A DNA stretch of 64,000 bases from Ideonella sp. WA131b (GCA_023657425.1 JAGTJW010000002.1:176431-240430), one strand, 5' to 3'; positions 44,630-52,960 are shown, counted from the stretch's first letter. The notes: generated by a model not told the origin, from the sequence alone. Program-made: numbers and translations.

Positions 44630-47569
44630 ATGCCCGTCTTCGCCCTGCGCTTCGTCGGCCAGGAGGCCTTGCCGCCTCGCCTGAGTGAGTTCGACCGGGA
44701 GCAGTTCTTCACGCTCACGTCGGCGGACGTTGCAGCCATCCGGGAGCAGTTCCGCAGCGACCACCGCCTCCCCGCTGCGCTGATGCTTATGTTCATGCGC
44801 GTTGCCGGTCGACCGCTCGACGGCTTCAACGTGCTGCCCCGAAACCTCCTACGGCACACCGCCCAAGTCCTGGCCGTCTCGCCGCCGTCCATCGCCAGCC
44901 TGCGGTCGATCTACAAGCGCCGGCAGACCCTTTCCAAGCACCAGCTCTGGGCCAAGACCCACCTGGGCCTGCGTGAACTTGAAGTCGACGACGAAGCCGC
45001 GCTGACCGCGGCCCTGCTGGCCCAAGCTGCAGACGTGTCCCACGCCGATGACCTGGTCCAGTCGGCCAGCCACTGGCTGTTCACGCGGCGCATCCTGATC
45101 CCAGGAGCGCGCCGCCTGCAGGACTGGGCTCGTGACGCATTTGCAGCTGTGGAGGCGCAGATCCTCGGCGCGGTCAATGCCGCCGTACCACCGGCAGCGG
45201 CGCAGAAAGTGATCGACGCTTCGTACAGCGCTCGGCCGGGTACCGACACGACGCACCTGGAGTGGCTCAAGACGCCATCCAAGCGTCACGGCCCGAGCAC
45301 CCTTGCCGAAACCGTCGACAAGGTCCGCTACCTCAAGGAGCTCGGTGCACACGACTGGAATCTGAGCGCCGTGTCGCTGGCCAAGCAGCAGGCCTATGCC
45401 CGTCAGGTCCAGGCCAGGCGCCCAGTGAAGACGCGGGAGATCAAGCCAACGCGCCGGCTGATCGAGTTGGTCTGCTTCCTGCGGGTGACGCTGCTCGAAC
45501 TCACCGATGTCGCCCTCTTGCAGACCAGCCGGCGCAGCCAGCAACTGTTCCGCGAGGCAGCGGACAAGGCCCAGTCAAACCGTGTGCGTGGCACGACGGG
45601 CCTGATCCAGCAGGCGGCCAAGGCAAGATCGGTTCTGCACGACGAATCCAAGACCTGGCAGGCGCGAGTCCTCGAAGCCAGAGAGCTGCTCACCGAACTC
45701 GGCGATGCGGCCAGCGGCAGCTTTGTGTCCCTCGTTCGCAAGGCGTTGGCCGAGGACAGTCAGCGCGTGCGCGCCTGCCTGGTCGTGCTGAAGGACTTGG
45801 ACTTCGGCGGCCGCGCCGGGGATCCGGGTTACGAGCAGTGGAAGGCCTGGTCGGAGCTGCATCGCCAGGGCGTGACCGAACTCAAGGACGGGGTGCCCTT
45901 GCCGGATGTGGGCGCAGCTTGGCACGGCTTGGTCCGCGACCTTGACCCGCGATCAGGGCTTCGTGCTTTCGAGGCCTGCACGATGCTGTCGATGCGCAAG
46001 AGTCTGCGCCGGGGCAGCGTCTGGCTGGACCACTCGCTGAGTTTTCGGGAGCGGGACCAGATGCTCATCCCACCGGCGGAATGGGCATCGCAGCGGGACG
46101 AGCAGATCGAGTTGCTGGGCATGCCCAAGTCCGCGGCCGACTTTCTTGAGCCGTTGCTGGCGAACCTGATGGCCGGCATGTCGGCGGTGGCAGAGGCCCA
46201 GCAGCGCGGAAAGATCGAGATCGGGGCAGACGGCATGCTCCATCTGCCGGCGATCACGGCAGCGCCAGATCAAGCCGAGCCGGTCCGCACGCGCGAAACC
46301 ATCTACAACCTCATCGGAAGCGTGCAGTTCCCGGACATGCTGATGGAGATGGATGCCGCCACTGGCTACAGCGAAGCGCTGCTTGGGCACCGCGCCCAGT
46401 CGTCGGGCGAGCTCGTGGCCCTGTACGGCGCGCTTTTGGCGCACGGCACCGATGCGGATGCCAAGGGCGTGGCATCCATGATCTCCGGCCTGGAGCCCTC
46501 GCAGGTCACGGTGGCCATGCGTGCGCTGGAAGGCAGCGGCCGCCTGCGCCGGGCCAATGAGCGCGTGGCCGAGTTCCAGAGCCGGACCCCTATCGCGGCG
46601 CTCTGGGGCGACGGCGATAAGGCATCGGCCGACATGATGTCGCTGGACGTGTCGCGCCACCTCTGGAACGCCCGTGTGGACCCACGCCGGCGCACCTATG
46701 CCGCAGGGCTGTACACCCACGTGCGCGACCGGTGGGGCATCGTCTACGACCAACCCATCGTGCTCAACGAACGACAGGCCGGCGTCGCCATCGAGGGCAT
46801 CGAGCAGCACAACAACGCTGCCGACAAGATTCGAATCTCGCTGCTTGCGGTCGACACCCACGGCTACACGAATCCGGCGATGGCCATCGCGAAGCTGCTG
46901 GGCTTTGATCTGTGCCCCCGCCTGCGGGATCTGGCCGAACGAAAGCTCTACCTGCCTCGTGGATTCACCGTGCCCGATGGCTTGGAAGTCGTCACCGTCC
47001 GGCGCGTGTCTTTGGCCGCCATCGAGCGCGGTTGGGATGAATTGCTGCGCCTGGCGGCGTCGATCCGCTCGGGACGAGTCTCCGCCACGCTGGCATTGCA
47101 GCGCTTCGGGTCGGCCGCCCAGGGGGATCCGCTGCACCGAGCTGCGGAGCACCTGGGCCGACTGCTGCGAACCGTGTTCCTGTGCGACTACATCGCCATC
47201 GAGGACTTCCGCCGCGAGATCCATACCTTGCTGAACCGGGGCGAGTCGGTACACCAGTTGCAGCGCGCCGTGTACTCGGGCAAGGTGGCGCCCGAACGTG
47301 GCCGGCGGCGTGAAGAGATGAAGGCGATCTCTGGCTCGCACGCGCTGCTGACGAACATCGTGCTTGCATGGAACACTGCCCGGATGCACGAGGTGGTCGA
47401 GAGGCTCAAGCGAGACGGGATCCCAGTCGAAGACGAATGGCTGCGCCGCATCGGCCCGGCGCACTTCTCGCACATCAACTTCCGCGGCACGATGAGGTTC
47501 GGCGTCGAGAAGTTCGCCGCGGCGCTGATCCAGCGCGTGCCGGGCCAGGCAACTCGCTCTGCTTCGTGA
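44630..47569 (+). CDS. tnpA: Tn3-family transposase (DUF4158 N-terminus)
   Basis: This 979-residue protein has the Tn3-type layout: an N-terminal DUF4158 DNA-binding region (QFFTLTSADVAAIREQFRSD) and a large catalytic domain with THVRDRWGIVYDQPIVLN and, near the end, GSHALLTNIVLAWNTARM and FSHINFRGTMRFG. It appears intact. No resolvase gene and no convincing 38-bp terminal repeats are visible; the downstream cargo is parDE. The ATG at 44630 gives MPVFALRFVGQEALPPRL. Confidence 0.92.
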   Translation: MPVFALRFVGQEALPPRLSEFDREQFFTLTSADVAAIREQFRSDHRLPAALMLMFMRVAGRPLDGFNVLPRNLLRHTAQVLAVSPPSIASLRSIYKRRQTLSKHQLWAKTHLGLRELEVDDEAALTAALLAQAADVSHADDLVQSASHWLFTRRILIPGARRLQDWARDAFAAVEAQILGAVNAAVPPAAAQKVIDASYSARPGTDTTHLEWLKTPSKRHGPSTLAETVDKVRYLKELGAHDWNLSAVSLAKQQAYARQVQARRPVKTREIKPTRRLIELVCFLRVTLLELTDVALLQTSRRSQQLFREAADKAQSNRVRGTTGLIQQAAKARSVLHDESKTWQARVLEARELLTELGDAASGSFVSLVRKALAEDSQRVRACLVVLKDLDFGGRAGDPGYEQWKAWSELHRQGVTELKDGVPLPDVGAAWHGLVRDLDPRSGLRAFEACTMLSMRKSLRRGSVWLDHSLSFRERDQMLIPPAEWASQRDEQIELLGMPKSAADFLEPLLANLMAGMSAVAEAQQRGKIEIGADGMLHLPAITAAPDQAEPVRTRETIYNLIGSVQFPDMLMEMDAATGYSEALLGHRAQSSGELVALYGALLAHGTDADAKGVASMISGLEPSQVTVAMRALEGSGRLRRANERVAEFQSRTPIAALWGDGDKASADMMSLDVSRHLWNARVDPRRRTYAAGLYTHVRDRWGIVYDQPIVLNERQAGVAIEGIEQHNNAADKIRISLLAVDTHGYTNPAMAIAKLLGFDLCPRLRDLAERKLYLPRGFTVPDGLEVVTVRRVSLAAIERGWDELLRLAASIRSGRVSATLALQRFGSAAQGDPLHRAAEHLGRLLRTVFLCDYIAIEDFRREIHTLLNRGESVHQLQRAVYSGKVAPERGRRREEMKAISGSHALLTNIVLAWNTARMHEVVERLKRDGIPVEDEWLRRIGPAHFSHINFRGTMRFGVEKFAAALIQRVPGQATRSAS

Positions 47570-47619
47570 CGAGACCCGCTCCCGCACACATTGAGCTGGA
47601 AGAAGGTCAGCCGGCGGAG

Positions 47620-47636
47620 TTGACAACAGTTGTCAA
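47620..47636. promoter_or_regulatory. Palindromic operator / -35 region of parDE
   Basis: TTGACAAC-A-GTTGTCAA is a perfect 8+8 inverted repeat immediately upstream of parD. It contains a consensus -35 hexamer TTGACA (47620-47625). ParD-type antitoxins bind such palindromes to autorepress. A promoter with 17-base spacing would start transcription at about the parD ATG (47655), but the corresponding -10 hexamer is weak. Confidence 0.6.
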
Positions 47637-47654
47637 ACCACCCAAGATGCCCGC

Positions 47655-47906
47655 ATGAGCCGACAAACCATGAGTTTTGCCTTGCCCGAGTCGATGCGCG
47701 AGTACATCGACAACCGGGTCGCCGCCGGCAACTATGGCAACACCAGCGAGTACATCCGCGACTTGGTCCGGCGCGACCAGGAAGAGCAGGCCAAGAAGAG
47801 GCTTCGTGATCTGATCGAAGAAGGACTGGCATCCGGGCCCGGCCGTCGTCGCACCAAGGCGGACGAGAAGGAACTGCTGGCGATCGCTCGCGGCGAGATC
47901 GATTGA
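47655..47906 (+). CDS. parD: ParD-like type II antitoxin
   Basis: The 83-residue protein has the ribbon-helix-helix N-terminus MSFALPESMREYIDNRVAAGNYGNTSEYIRDLVRRD, the ParD/CC2985 antitoxin signature, and a charged C-terminal toxin-binding tail. It binds DNA and neutralises the ParE toxin encoded next, whose TTG start overlaps its stop. No obvious Shine-Dalgarno precedes the ATG. A palindromic operator lies directly upstream. Confidence 0.92.
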   Translation: MSRQTMSFALPESMREYIDNRVAAGNYGNTSEYIRDLVRRDQEEQAKKRLRDLIEEGLASGPGRRRTKADEKELLAIARGEID

Positions 47907-48214
47907 AGCCGGCGGTTCTGCGCCCGCAGGCGCTGCGCGATCAGCAGGGCGAAGTCCGGTATCACCGCAAGAAGGGCGGCAGCCGCGTGGCGGTGAAGCT
48001 GGCCAACGCCACCAACGCGGCGCTTGACCAGATCGAACTCGACCCTGGGATCGGCTCACCGACGCTCGGAAAGCTCCTGGGCATACCAGGGCTTCGAACC
48101 TGGCGGGTGGCGAAGTTCCCGCTGCTCTGGTGCTACTTCGAACGCGGAGATCACCTGGATGTGGTCCGGTTGCTGGGCGAGCGCCAGGTGTGGGCGCCGG
48201 TGCGAACGTGTTGA
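47903..48214 (+). pseudogene. parE: ParE/RelE-family toxin, 3' end replaced by an IS21-like insertion
   Basis: The TTG start (47903) overlaps the parD stop. The protein contains VRYHRKKGGSRVAVKL and GIPGLRTWRVAKFPLLWCYFE, typical of ParE/RelE toxins. After 95 codons (LGERQ) the frame enters the IS end and adds VWAPVRTC before a stop at 48214. The original ending, DIAAILGDEFASN, lies intact on the other side of the insertion (51638-51678). The present 103-residue hybrid lacks the native C-terminal strand, so toxicity may be lost or altered. Confidence 0.85.
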
Positions 48215-48304
48215 GTTCTGGCCGGTTTCGAAATGCTGAGGGGATCGCGGAGGGAGTGGCGTGATGCCGGCGCTGACGCGGCACGCAGTGGATGCCGGCG
48301 TGCT

Positions 48305-49066
48305 TCAGATCTCGGCGTGTGACTGGCCGCGGTAGCTCTTGCCTTCGATCACGACGGTCTCGACGTGGTGCAGCAGCCTGTCCAGGAGTGCCGAGGCCAG
48401 GGTCGCGTCGTTGTTGAAGATCCCGGCCCATTGCTTGTACGGGCGATTCGTTGTCAACAGCGTGGTGCCGCGCTCGTAGCGGTGGCTGATGATCTGGAAC
48501 AGGCAGTCGGCGCCGAACTTGTCGATGGGCAGGTAGCCCAGCTCGTCGATGCACAGCACCTCGGGCTTGACGTAGGCTGCCAGCGCCCGCTTGAGGCCGC
48601 CGGCGGCCTGCGCGGTGGCCAGCGTGTTGATGATGTCGATGGCGCCGGTGAACAGCACCGAGTGCCCGCGCTGGCACGCTGCATAGCCCAGGGCCGTCAT
48701 CAAGTGGCTCTTGCCCAGGCCGACGCCGGAGATGAACACCACGTTGGCGTGCCGGGCCACGAAGTCCAGGTGGAACAGGTTCTGTATCTGCGGCCGGTTG
48801 ATCTTGGTGGGCCAGTTCCAGTCGAACTTGTCGATGGTCTTGAGCACGGGGAAGCGGGCCTGGCGGATGCAGCGCTGCACGCGTCGGTCCTCGCGCTGGG
48901 CGGCCTCGCCGTTGAGCAGCTCGGCGAAGTAGGCCAAGTGCGACCACTGCTTGTCGGCGGCGGCCTTGGCCAGTGGCTGGTAGTTCTCGCGCATGAACGG
49001 CAGGTTCAGCGCGGTGAGCTTGGCCTGCGCGGACAGGGCATCGGGGTGGGCGTGGCGTGCTCGCAT
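48305..49066 (-). CDS. istB: IS21 family helper ATPase IstB (element A)
   Basis: The 253-residue AAA ATPase has FISGVGLGKSHLMTALGYAA (Walker A GVGLGKS), Walker B VLCIDELGYLP, and RYERGTTLLTTNRPYKQW. IstB helps IstA capture target DNA. The ATG at 49066 follows GGAGCGACAACC and lies 13 bases after the istA stop. The frame upstream is not family-like. Confidence 0.93.
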   Translation of the reverse strand: MRARHAHPDALSAQAKLTALNLPFMRENYQPLAKAAADKQWSHLAYFAELLNGEAAQREDRRVQRCIRQARFPVLKTIDKFDWNWPTKINRPQIQNLFHLDFVARHANVVFISGVGLGKSHLMTALGYAACQRGHSVLFTGAIDIINTLATAQAAGGLKRALAAYVKPEVLCIDELGYLPIDKFGADCLFQIISHRYERGTTLLTTNRPYKQWAGIFNNDATLASALLDRLLHHVETVVIEGKSYRGQSHAEI

Positions 49067-49079
49067 GGTTGTCGCTCCT

Positions 49080-50540
49080 TCACTCACGGTCGTAGATGGA
49101 CAGGTCGGGCGCGGGGATCTCGATGTCGAGCAGGTCGGCACTGCGGGTGAGCTGCAGGGCGGCGGGCTCGGCCCCGATGCGCCGGCGCGCGGCCAGGATG
49201 TGGGCGATGTACTCGGCGCTGAAGGCCTGCAGCTCCAGACCGTCGTCGATGGCGCGCTCGACGGCCTCGCGGCCGTGCATCTCGGCCAGGGCGAGGATCT
49301 GGCGCAGGTGCACCCGGGCGTTCACACGCCGGGCCTCCAGGCCCTCGCGGTAGGCTTGGGCGCGCGGCGACAGGGCCAGGAACTGCACCAGCAGGCGTTG
49401 CTCGCGGGCGCTCTTGCGCTGCTGGGCGAGTTGCTGGGCGTGCTCGGCAAGCTCGAAGTCCTTGTTGCGCTGCATGCTTCGCGCGTGGAGCGCGACGAGT
49501 TGGTCGTGGGCATAGATGCACAAGCGGTCGGCCCAGGCCTTCAGGGTCAGGCGTTGACCCACATGGCGCGAGGGCACGGAGTAGGTGTTGGAGTCCAGCG
49601 CGACGCGGAACTGCTTGTTGACGCTTGCCGTGCGCACGCGTGCGAGGTCGAACCCGACGGGGTTGAGCCGCTTGAGGCGGGCGCGCTCTTCCTCGAACAT
49701 GTCCACGGGTCGGCGCTGGGTGGCGCCGTGCACGCGCACGTCGGCCACCGTGTCCACCCACAGCTGCGCGGCGGGCTGCACGGCGCTGAAGTCGATGAAC
49801 TCCTGGCCGGCCAGGAAGTTCTTCTTCACGTAACCCACGCCGTTCTCCACGCGTCCCTTCTCCCAACCCGAAGCCACGTTGCAGGGGGTGATCTGGAAGC
49901 CCCAATGGCGCGAGAAGTCGAGGTACTTGGGGTTGAACACCGGCGCCTCACCGACCAGGCGCTTGAGCACGGCGGACTTCAGGTTGTCGACCATCAGCCG
50001 CGCGGGCACTGAACCGAAGGCGGCGAAGGCGTTCTCGTGGCAGGCCAGGAAGAACTCCATCTCCTGCGACACGGTGAACTCCAGGTACATGCGCCGGCTG
50101 TAGCACAGCACCATCACGAAGAAGCTCAGGCGCCGGCGCGTGTTGCCCACGGCGACGGTGCCGAACTCACCCCAGTCGAGCTGCGCGCACTCGCCCGGCT
50201 CGAAGTCCAGCTTGAGGAAGGCCGGCCGCTGTCGCGGGCGGATGCGGTGCACGTAGTCCTTGACGATGGTGATGCCGCCGCCGTAGCCGGCCTCGAGCAG
50301 CCGCTGGTAGATCTGCTGGGCGCTGTACGGGTGGGCGTCGAGCCAGCGCACGATCTGGCCCTTGAAGGCGTCGAGCTTGCTGGCGCGCAGCACGGCCTTG
50401 CGCGCTCGGAACTGTTCGGCCTGCGCCCACCGGGCGACGGTGCGTACATCCAGGCCCAGCGCTCGCGCGGTCTGCGCCACCGTGAGTTGCTGGCGCACCA
50501 GGTGGTCACGGATGCGGCAGTAGGTCTCGTAGTCAACCAC
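49080..50540 (-). CDS. istA: IS21 family transposase IstA (element A)
   Basis: The 486-residue protein has an N-terminal HTH (LTVAQTARALGLDVRTVARW), the DDE integrase core with Asp in CAQLDWGEFG, Asp in ARLMVDNLKSAV and Glu in ASGWEKGRVEN, and a C-terminal beta domain (NTYSVPSRHVGQRL). It starts at a GTG (50540) that overlaps the upstream accessory gene. No frameshift is seen, so the element could be active. Confidence 0.93.
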   Translation of the reverse strand: MVDYETYCRIRDHLVRQQLTVAQTARALGLDVRTVARWAQAEQFRARKAVLRASKLDAFKGQIVRWLDAHPYSAQQIYQRLLEAGYGGGITIVKDYVHRIRPRQRPAFLKLDFEPGECAQLDWGEFGTVAVGNTRRRLSFFVMVLCYSRRMYLEFTVSQEMEFFLACHENAFAAFGSVPARLMVDNLKSAVLKRLVGEAPVFNPKYLDFSRHWGFQITPCNVASGWEKGRVENGVGYVKKNFLAGQEFIDFSAVQPAAQLWVDTVADVRVHGATQRRPVDMFEEERARLKRLNPVGFDLARVRTASVNKQFRVALDSNTYSVPSRHVGQRLTLKAWADRLCIYAHDQLVALHARSMQRNKDFELAEHAQQLAQQRKSAREQRLLVQFLALSPRAQAYREGLEARRVNARVHLRQILALAEMHGREAVERAIDDGLELQAFSAEYIAHILAARRRIGAEPAALQLTRSADLLDIEIPAPDLSIYDRE

Positions 50541-50955
50541 GGCGCGCTCGAGCCTGCTGCAGCAGCGCGGCCAGGCTCACGGGCTGGCCGCCGGTGTTGG
50601 CCCCGGCAACGCCCGGTGGACGCGGCGCCGGGCGCTGCGCCGCCACGGTCCCCGGCAGGGCCAGCACCTGGTACAGCGGCGAGCGATAGGCGATGAGATC
50701 CAGCTCGATGAGCTGCTGGCGTGCCGCGGCGAACTGCTCGTCACTCAGGTGCAGCCGCCGGGCGAGCGTGGCCGAGCCGTAGTAGCTCAGGCCCTGGGCA
50801 TCGGACACCGTGACCAGGAACAGGTACAGCGCCGCCGAGCGGGCCTCACAGCGGTCGATGAAGTGCTGCTGCACGAGCGCCTGGTCAACCCAGCTGAACT
50901 GCTCGGGGACCTGGCGCAGCCGCTCGGGCCGAAGTAGCTGCTTGATGGCCTTCAC
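50533..50955 (-). CDS. Accessory protein of IS21-like element A, winged-helix-like
   Basis: The 140-residue protein starts at GTG (50955) after GGGAGGTGCG. It contains FIDRCEARSAALYLFLVTVSDAQG and SATLARRLHLSDEQFAAARQQLI, which looks like a helix-turn-helix/replication-regulator type fold. It overlaps istA by 8 bases and lies inside the element ends, so it is cargo or an accessory transposition gene. I recognise similar proteins beside IS21-type genes in other proteobacteria but know no function. Confidence 0.7.
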   Translation of the reverse strand: MKAIKQLLRPERLRQVPEQFSWVDQALVQQHFIDRCEARSAALYLFLVTVSDAQGLSYYGSATLARRLHLSDEQFAAARQQLIELDLIAYRSPLYQVLALPGTVAAQRPAPRPPGVAGANTGGQPVSLAALLQQARARRG

Positions 50956-51442
50956 CGCACCTCCCGTTGATCACGTCGCGCCCAAGTTGTACGAGGCGCC
51001 GGGTGGTGCTGGCCATGTCATCTTGTAGCGCCGGCTGGAACAGATGGGCCACAAGCCCCGCCAGCAAAGGCGATTCGGCGATCAAGAGATCTTGTAACGC
51101 CACGGTCGGGGGCGCCCCGGGAGCCTCGACACGATTGGCCGATTCCTCAATCGAATCAGGCACTTGCAGCGGCAAGAGATCTTGTAACGCCCGCGGCGGG
51201 CGCACCCGGTCGCAGCTGTAGCCGGGATGCGCGGCGCGCCAAGCCTGGACGCGGGCGACGTGCACGGGGCCGCTGAAGTAGTCGCGGTTGGATGGCTTGG
51301 ACAACCAGGCGGCCTGGCTGGCTGCCTTGCTCGCGCGCCGGCAATCGACGGCGCAGCAGTAGCGCTGACGTTCACCGCTGCGATGGTCGGGGAGGAAAAA
51401 CTCCCCGCACGACATGCACTTGCGCTGTCCCGCCTTGGCCAT
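50885..51442 (-). CDS. Accessory zinc-finger-like protein of IS21-like element A
   Basis: The 185-residue protein starts MAKAGQRKCMSCGEFF and has a cysteine cluster (KCMSC...RYCCAVDC) that could bind zinc. RRASKAASQAAWLSKPSN and HVARVQAWRAAHPGY follow. Three spaced ALQD motifs (RALQDLL, VALQDLL, PALQDDM) come from repeated DNA GCGTTACAAGATCTCTTG. It is first in the element's four-gene run and overlaps the next gene by about 70 bases, so its true end may be less certain than its start. Function unknown. Confidence 0.65.
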   Translation of the reverse strand: MAKAGQRKCMSCGEFFLPDHRSGERQRYCCAVDCRRASKAASQAAWLSKPSNRDYFSGPVHVARVQAWRAAHPGYSCDRVRPPRALQDLLPLQVPDSIEESANRVEAPGAPPTVALQDLLIAESPLLAGLVAHLFQPALQDDMASTTRRLVQLGRDVINGRCGEGHQAATSARAAAPGPRAVQLG

Positions 51443-51632
51443 CGTCGCTCCCCAACGAACCCGTCGAGCGCGACAACCACCTCGAGCGAACACTCGTCGG
51501 CGCAGAGTCTGAAGAAGAAGGAGAACGGAGCTGAAGAAGACCGTCAGAGACGGTGATCCGAAGAAGACGGATCAGCAAGAACACGCACGTTCAGACCGGC
51601 TGAAAGAAGACAAATTCAAGCCGGCGCCCACA

Positions 51633-51678
51633 CCAGGACATCGCCGCGATCTTGGGCGACGAGTTCGCTTCGAACTGA
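51633..51678 (+). pseudogene. Displaced 3' end of the ParE toxin gene
   Basis: After the second CCAGG copy the sequence continues ACATCGCCGCGATCTTGGGC and ends in a TGA at 51676-51678. Joined to 48188 it encodes DIAAILGDEFASN in frame with the toxin, giving a 108-residue original protein. This confirms both the insertion point and the target duplication. Confidence 0.88.
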
Positions 51679-52074
51679 CAGCACCCGCGTCCCGGCGGGC
51701 GCAGTGCGGAGGCCAATGACCGGTCTACGGCAACCTGTTCGCGAAGTTGGCTGGCCGGAACCGACCCATCAGCGACACTCGCCCCCTTGAATTGATCGCC
51801 TTGAAGCAGTCGCTCGCGCGGGCGACGCGCCACGAACGCCCCCAAGCAAGGTCCCCAGCTGCGCGGCCGCAACGAGCAGCCGTGAGCGCAGCAGCACCAT
51901 GCGGCGGGCACACGGATGTGGCCACAGGCGATGATGTTGACGCTGCCGCAAGACTAGGCGAGCGAACCCGGACGCATCGTTCGATGTGCACCATTTGCTG
52001 CGGGACGGCGCGCGCGAGGTCTGCCCGCGCCCCACTCTCTTCCTGGCGAATTCGCGCAGGGGCCAACGATCGGG
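51679..52074. other. 396-bp stretch without a recognisable gene
   Basis: Between the parE remnant and mazF no credible coding region is visible; open frames on both strands are compositional. The stretch around 51755-51776 (ending ACTCGCCCCC) was considered as a Tn3 terminal repeat, but no matching partner upstream of tnpA was found. The sequence is less GC-skewed than neighbouring chromosome genes. Confidence 0.5.
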
Positions 52075-52392
52075 TCAGGGTGCGAACATGGCCTGCAAAG
52101 TCTGCAGCGCTGAAGCCAGCGTCGCCGGGCGCAGGGCACCCAGCCGCTTGACCAAGCGCACACGGTCGAGCGTTCGGATCTGATCTAGCACGATTAGGCC
52201 CTGCTTGCCCTGGAAGGTGAGCGCAACGCGGAACCGCGCGGGCCGCGACCCAGTGGTCATGGGTGCCACGATCACGGTGCGCAAGTGCGCGTTCATGTCG
52301 TCGGGCGAGATCACGACGCAGGGTCGGGTCTTCTGGATCTCGCTGCCCACTGTCGGGTCGAGCTGGGCCAGCCAGATGTCGCCGGTCTTCAT
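52075..52392 (-). CDS. mazF: MazF/PemK-type toxin endoribonuclease
   Basis: The 105-residue protein begins MKTGDIWLAQLDPTVGSEI and has QKTRPCVVISPDDMN, VIVAPMTTGSRP and GLIVLDQIRTLDRVRLV, the PemK/MazF signature. It should cleave mRNA when free of its antitoxin. Its ATG overlaps the mazE stop in ATGA. Confidence 0.95.
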   Translation of the reverse strand: MKTGDIWLAQLDPTVGSEIQKTRPCVVISPDDMNAHLRTVIVAPMTTGSRPARFRVALTFQGKQGLIVLDQIRTLDRVRLVKRLGALRPATLASALQTLQAMFAP

Positions 52393-52640
52393 CACCAGAC
52401 CAGTTTGTCGTCGCCCTCGTTGGCGACCTCCGGCCAGACCAGCGCGTCGCCGCCCTGTGCGGCCAAGCGCCGCGCGTCGTCGGCCCATCCTTCACGCGGG
52501 TTGCGGTGGATGGCGCGGATCTCGATCACACCATCGCGCACCTGCAGGTCGGCCGTGCCTTCCAGGCCTACCTGGGCCAGGATGGGCTTGGGGATCAACA
52601 CACCCTGCGAGTTGCCCATCTTGCGGATCGCGACTTCCAT
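52392..52640 (-). CDS. mazE: MazE-type antitoxin (AbrB/SpoVT fold)
   Basis: The 82-residue protein has the swapped-hairpin DNA-binding start VAIRKMGNSQGVLIPKPIL, then a tail ending in DALVWPEVANEGDDKLVW that would occlude MazF. GGAGCAGACC precedes the ATG at 52640. It is first in a two-gene operon with mazF and probably autoregulates it. Confidence 0.94.
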   Translation of the reverse strand: MEVAIRKMGNSQGVLIPKPILAQVGLEGTADLQVRDGVIEIRAIHRNPREGWADDARRLAAQGGDALVWPEVANEGDDKLVW

Positions 52641-52701
52641 GGTCTGCTCCGAAAACTTTCAGTAAGCACAATGGTAGCACGACGGCGGGCGGCTAGTGGC
52701 T

Positions 52702-52838
52702 CTGGCACTCCGGCCGGTGCTGCGGGTGGTGCAGCGCGTGGTCACCCGGCATCTGCTGGACGGCGCCGGGCTCGCGGCCGATGAAGGCCGGGCGGCGTCC
52801 TCACGCTGATCCAGCGCTTGGGCTCCGACGATGGACCG
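52702..52838 (+). pseudogene. Remnant of an IS91-family transposase
   Basis: The + strand encodes LALRPVLRVVQRVVTRHLL and then, after a frameshift near 52790, GGVLTLIQRLGS. Together these match the segment of IS91/IS801-type (Y2) transposases before the histidine-rich catalytic motif. Only about 45 codons remain. It marks past transposon activity at this site. Confidence 0.6.
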
Positions 52839-52960
52839 GCTGCTGGCTGCCGTCGACGACGACGTGCCGCCGAAGCGGAATGCGATGGCACGGCGCTCGC
52901 TGCAGGCGCACCTGTTGAAGCTGCGCGACGACGGACTCATCACCGAGTCCATGCCCCGAC
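52831..52960 (+). pseudogene. Possible C-terminal remnant of an MBL-fold hydrolase
   Basis: The frame MDRLLAAVDDDVPPKRNAMA-RRSLQAHLLKLRDDG resembles the C-terminal winged-helix tail of LACTB2-like metallo-beta-lactamase-fold proteins. Nothing of the catalytic domain is present; the upstream side is the IS91 remnant. The assignment rests on pattern memory only. The 360-base stretch 52641-53000 otherwise holds no gene. Confidence 0.35.

Larger units (their letters stand above)
48189..51632 (-). mobile_element. IS21-like element A (3444 bp) inserted in parE
   Basis: The ends are inverted: TGTGGGCGCCGG at 48189 and the same sequence reading inward from 51632, with weaker similarity extending about 37 bases. 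A 5-bp target duplication CCAGG flanks it (48184-48188 and 51633-51637). Removing the element and one copy restores the ParE reading frame exactly. It carries istA and istB plus two upstream accessory genes on the minus strand, larger than the usual 2-2.5 kb IS21 plan. Both transposition genes look intact. Confidence 0.9.

Noticed and set aside
48209..48214. TGTTGA taken as the left end of IS21-like element A
   Set aside because: The longer inverted repeat TGTGGGCGCCGG at 48189/51632, the CCAGG duplication and restoration of the ParE frame fix the end at 48189.
51755..51776. Tn3 terminal repeat candidate (GGGGGCGAGTGTCGCTGATG read on the minus strand)
   Set aside because: No convincing inverted partner exists upstream of tnpA; the GGGGGTAGTCG at 44470 does not match it.
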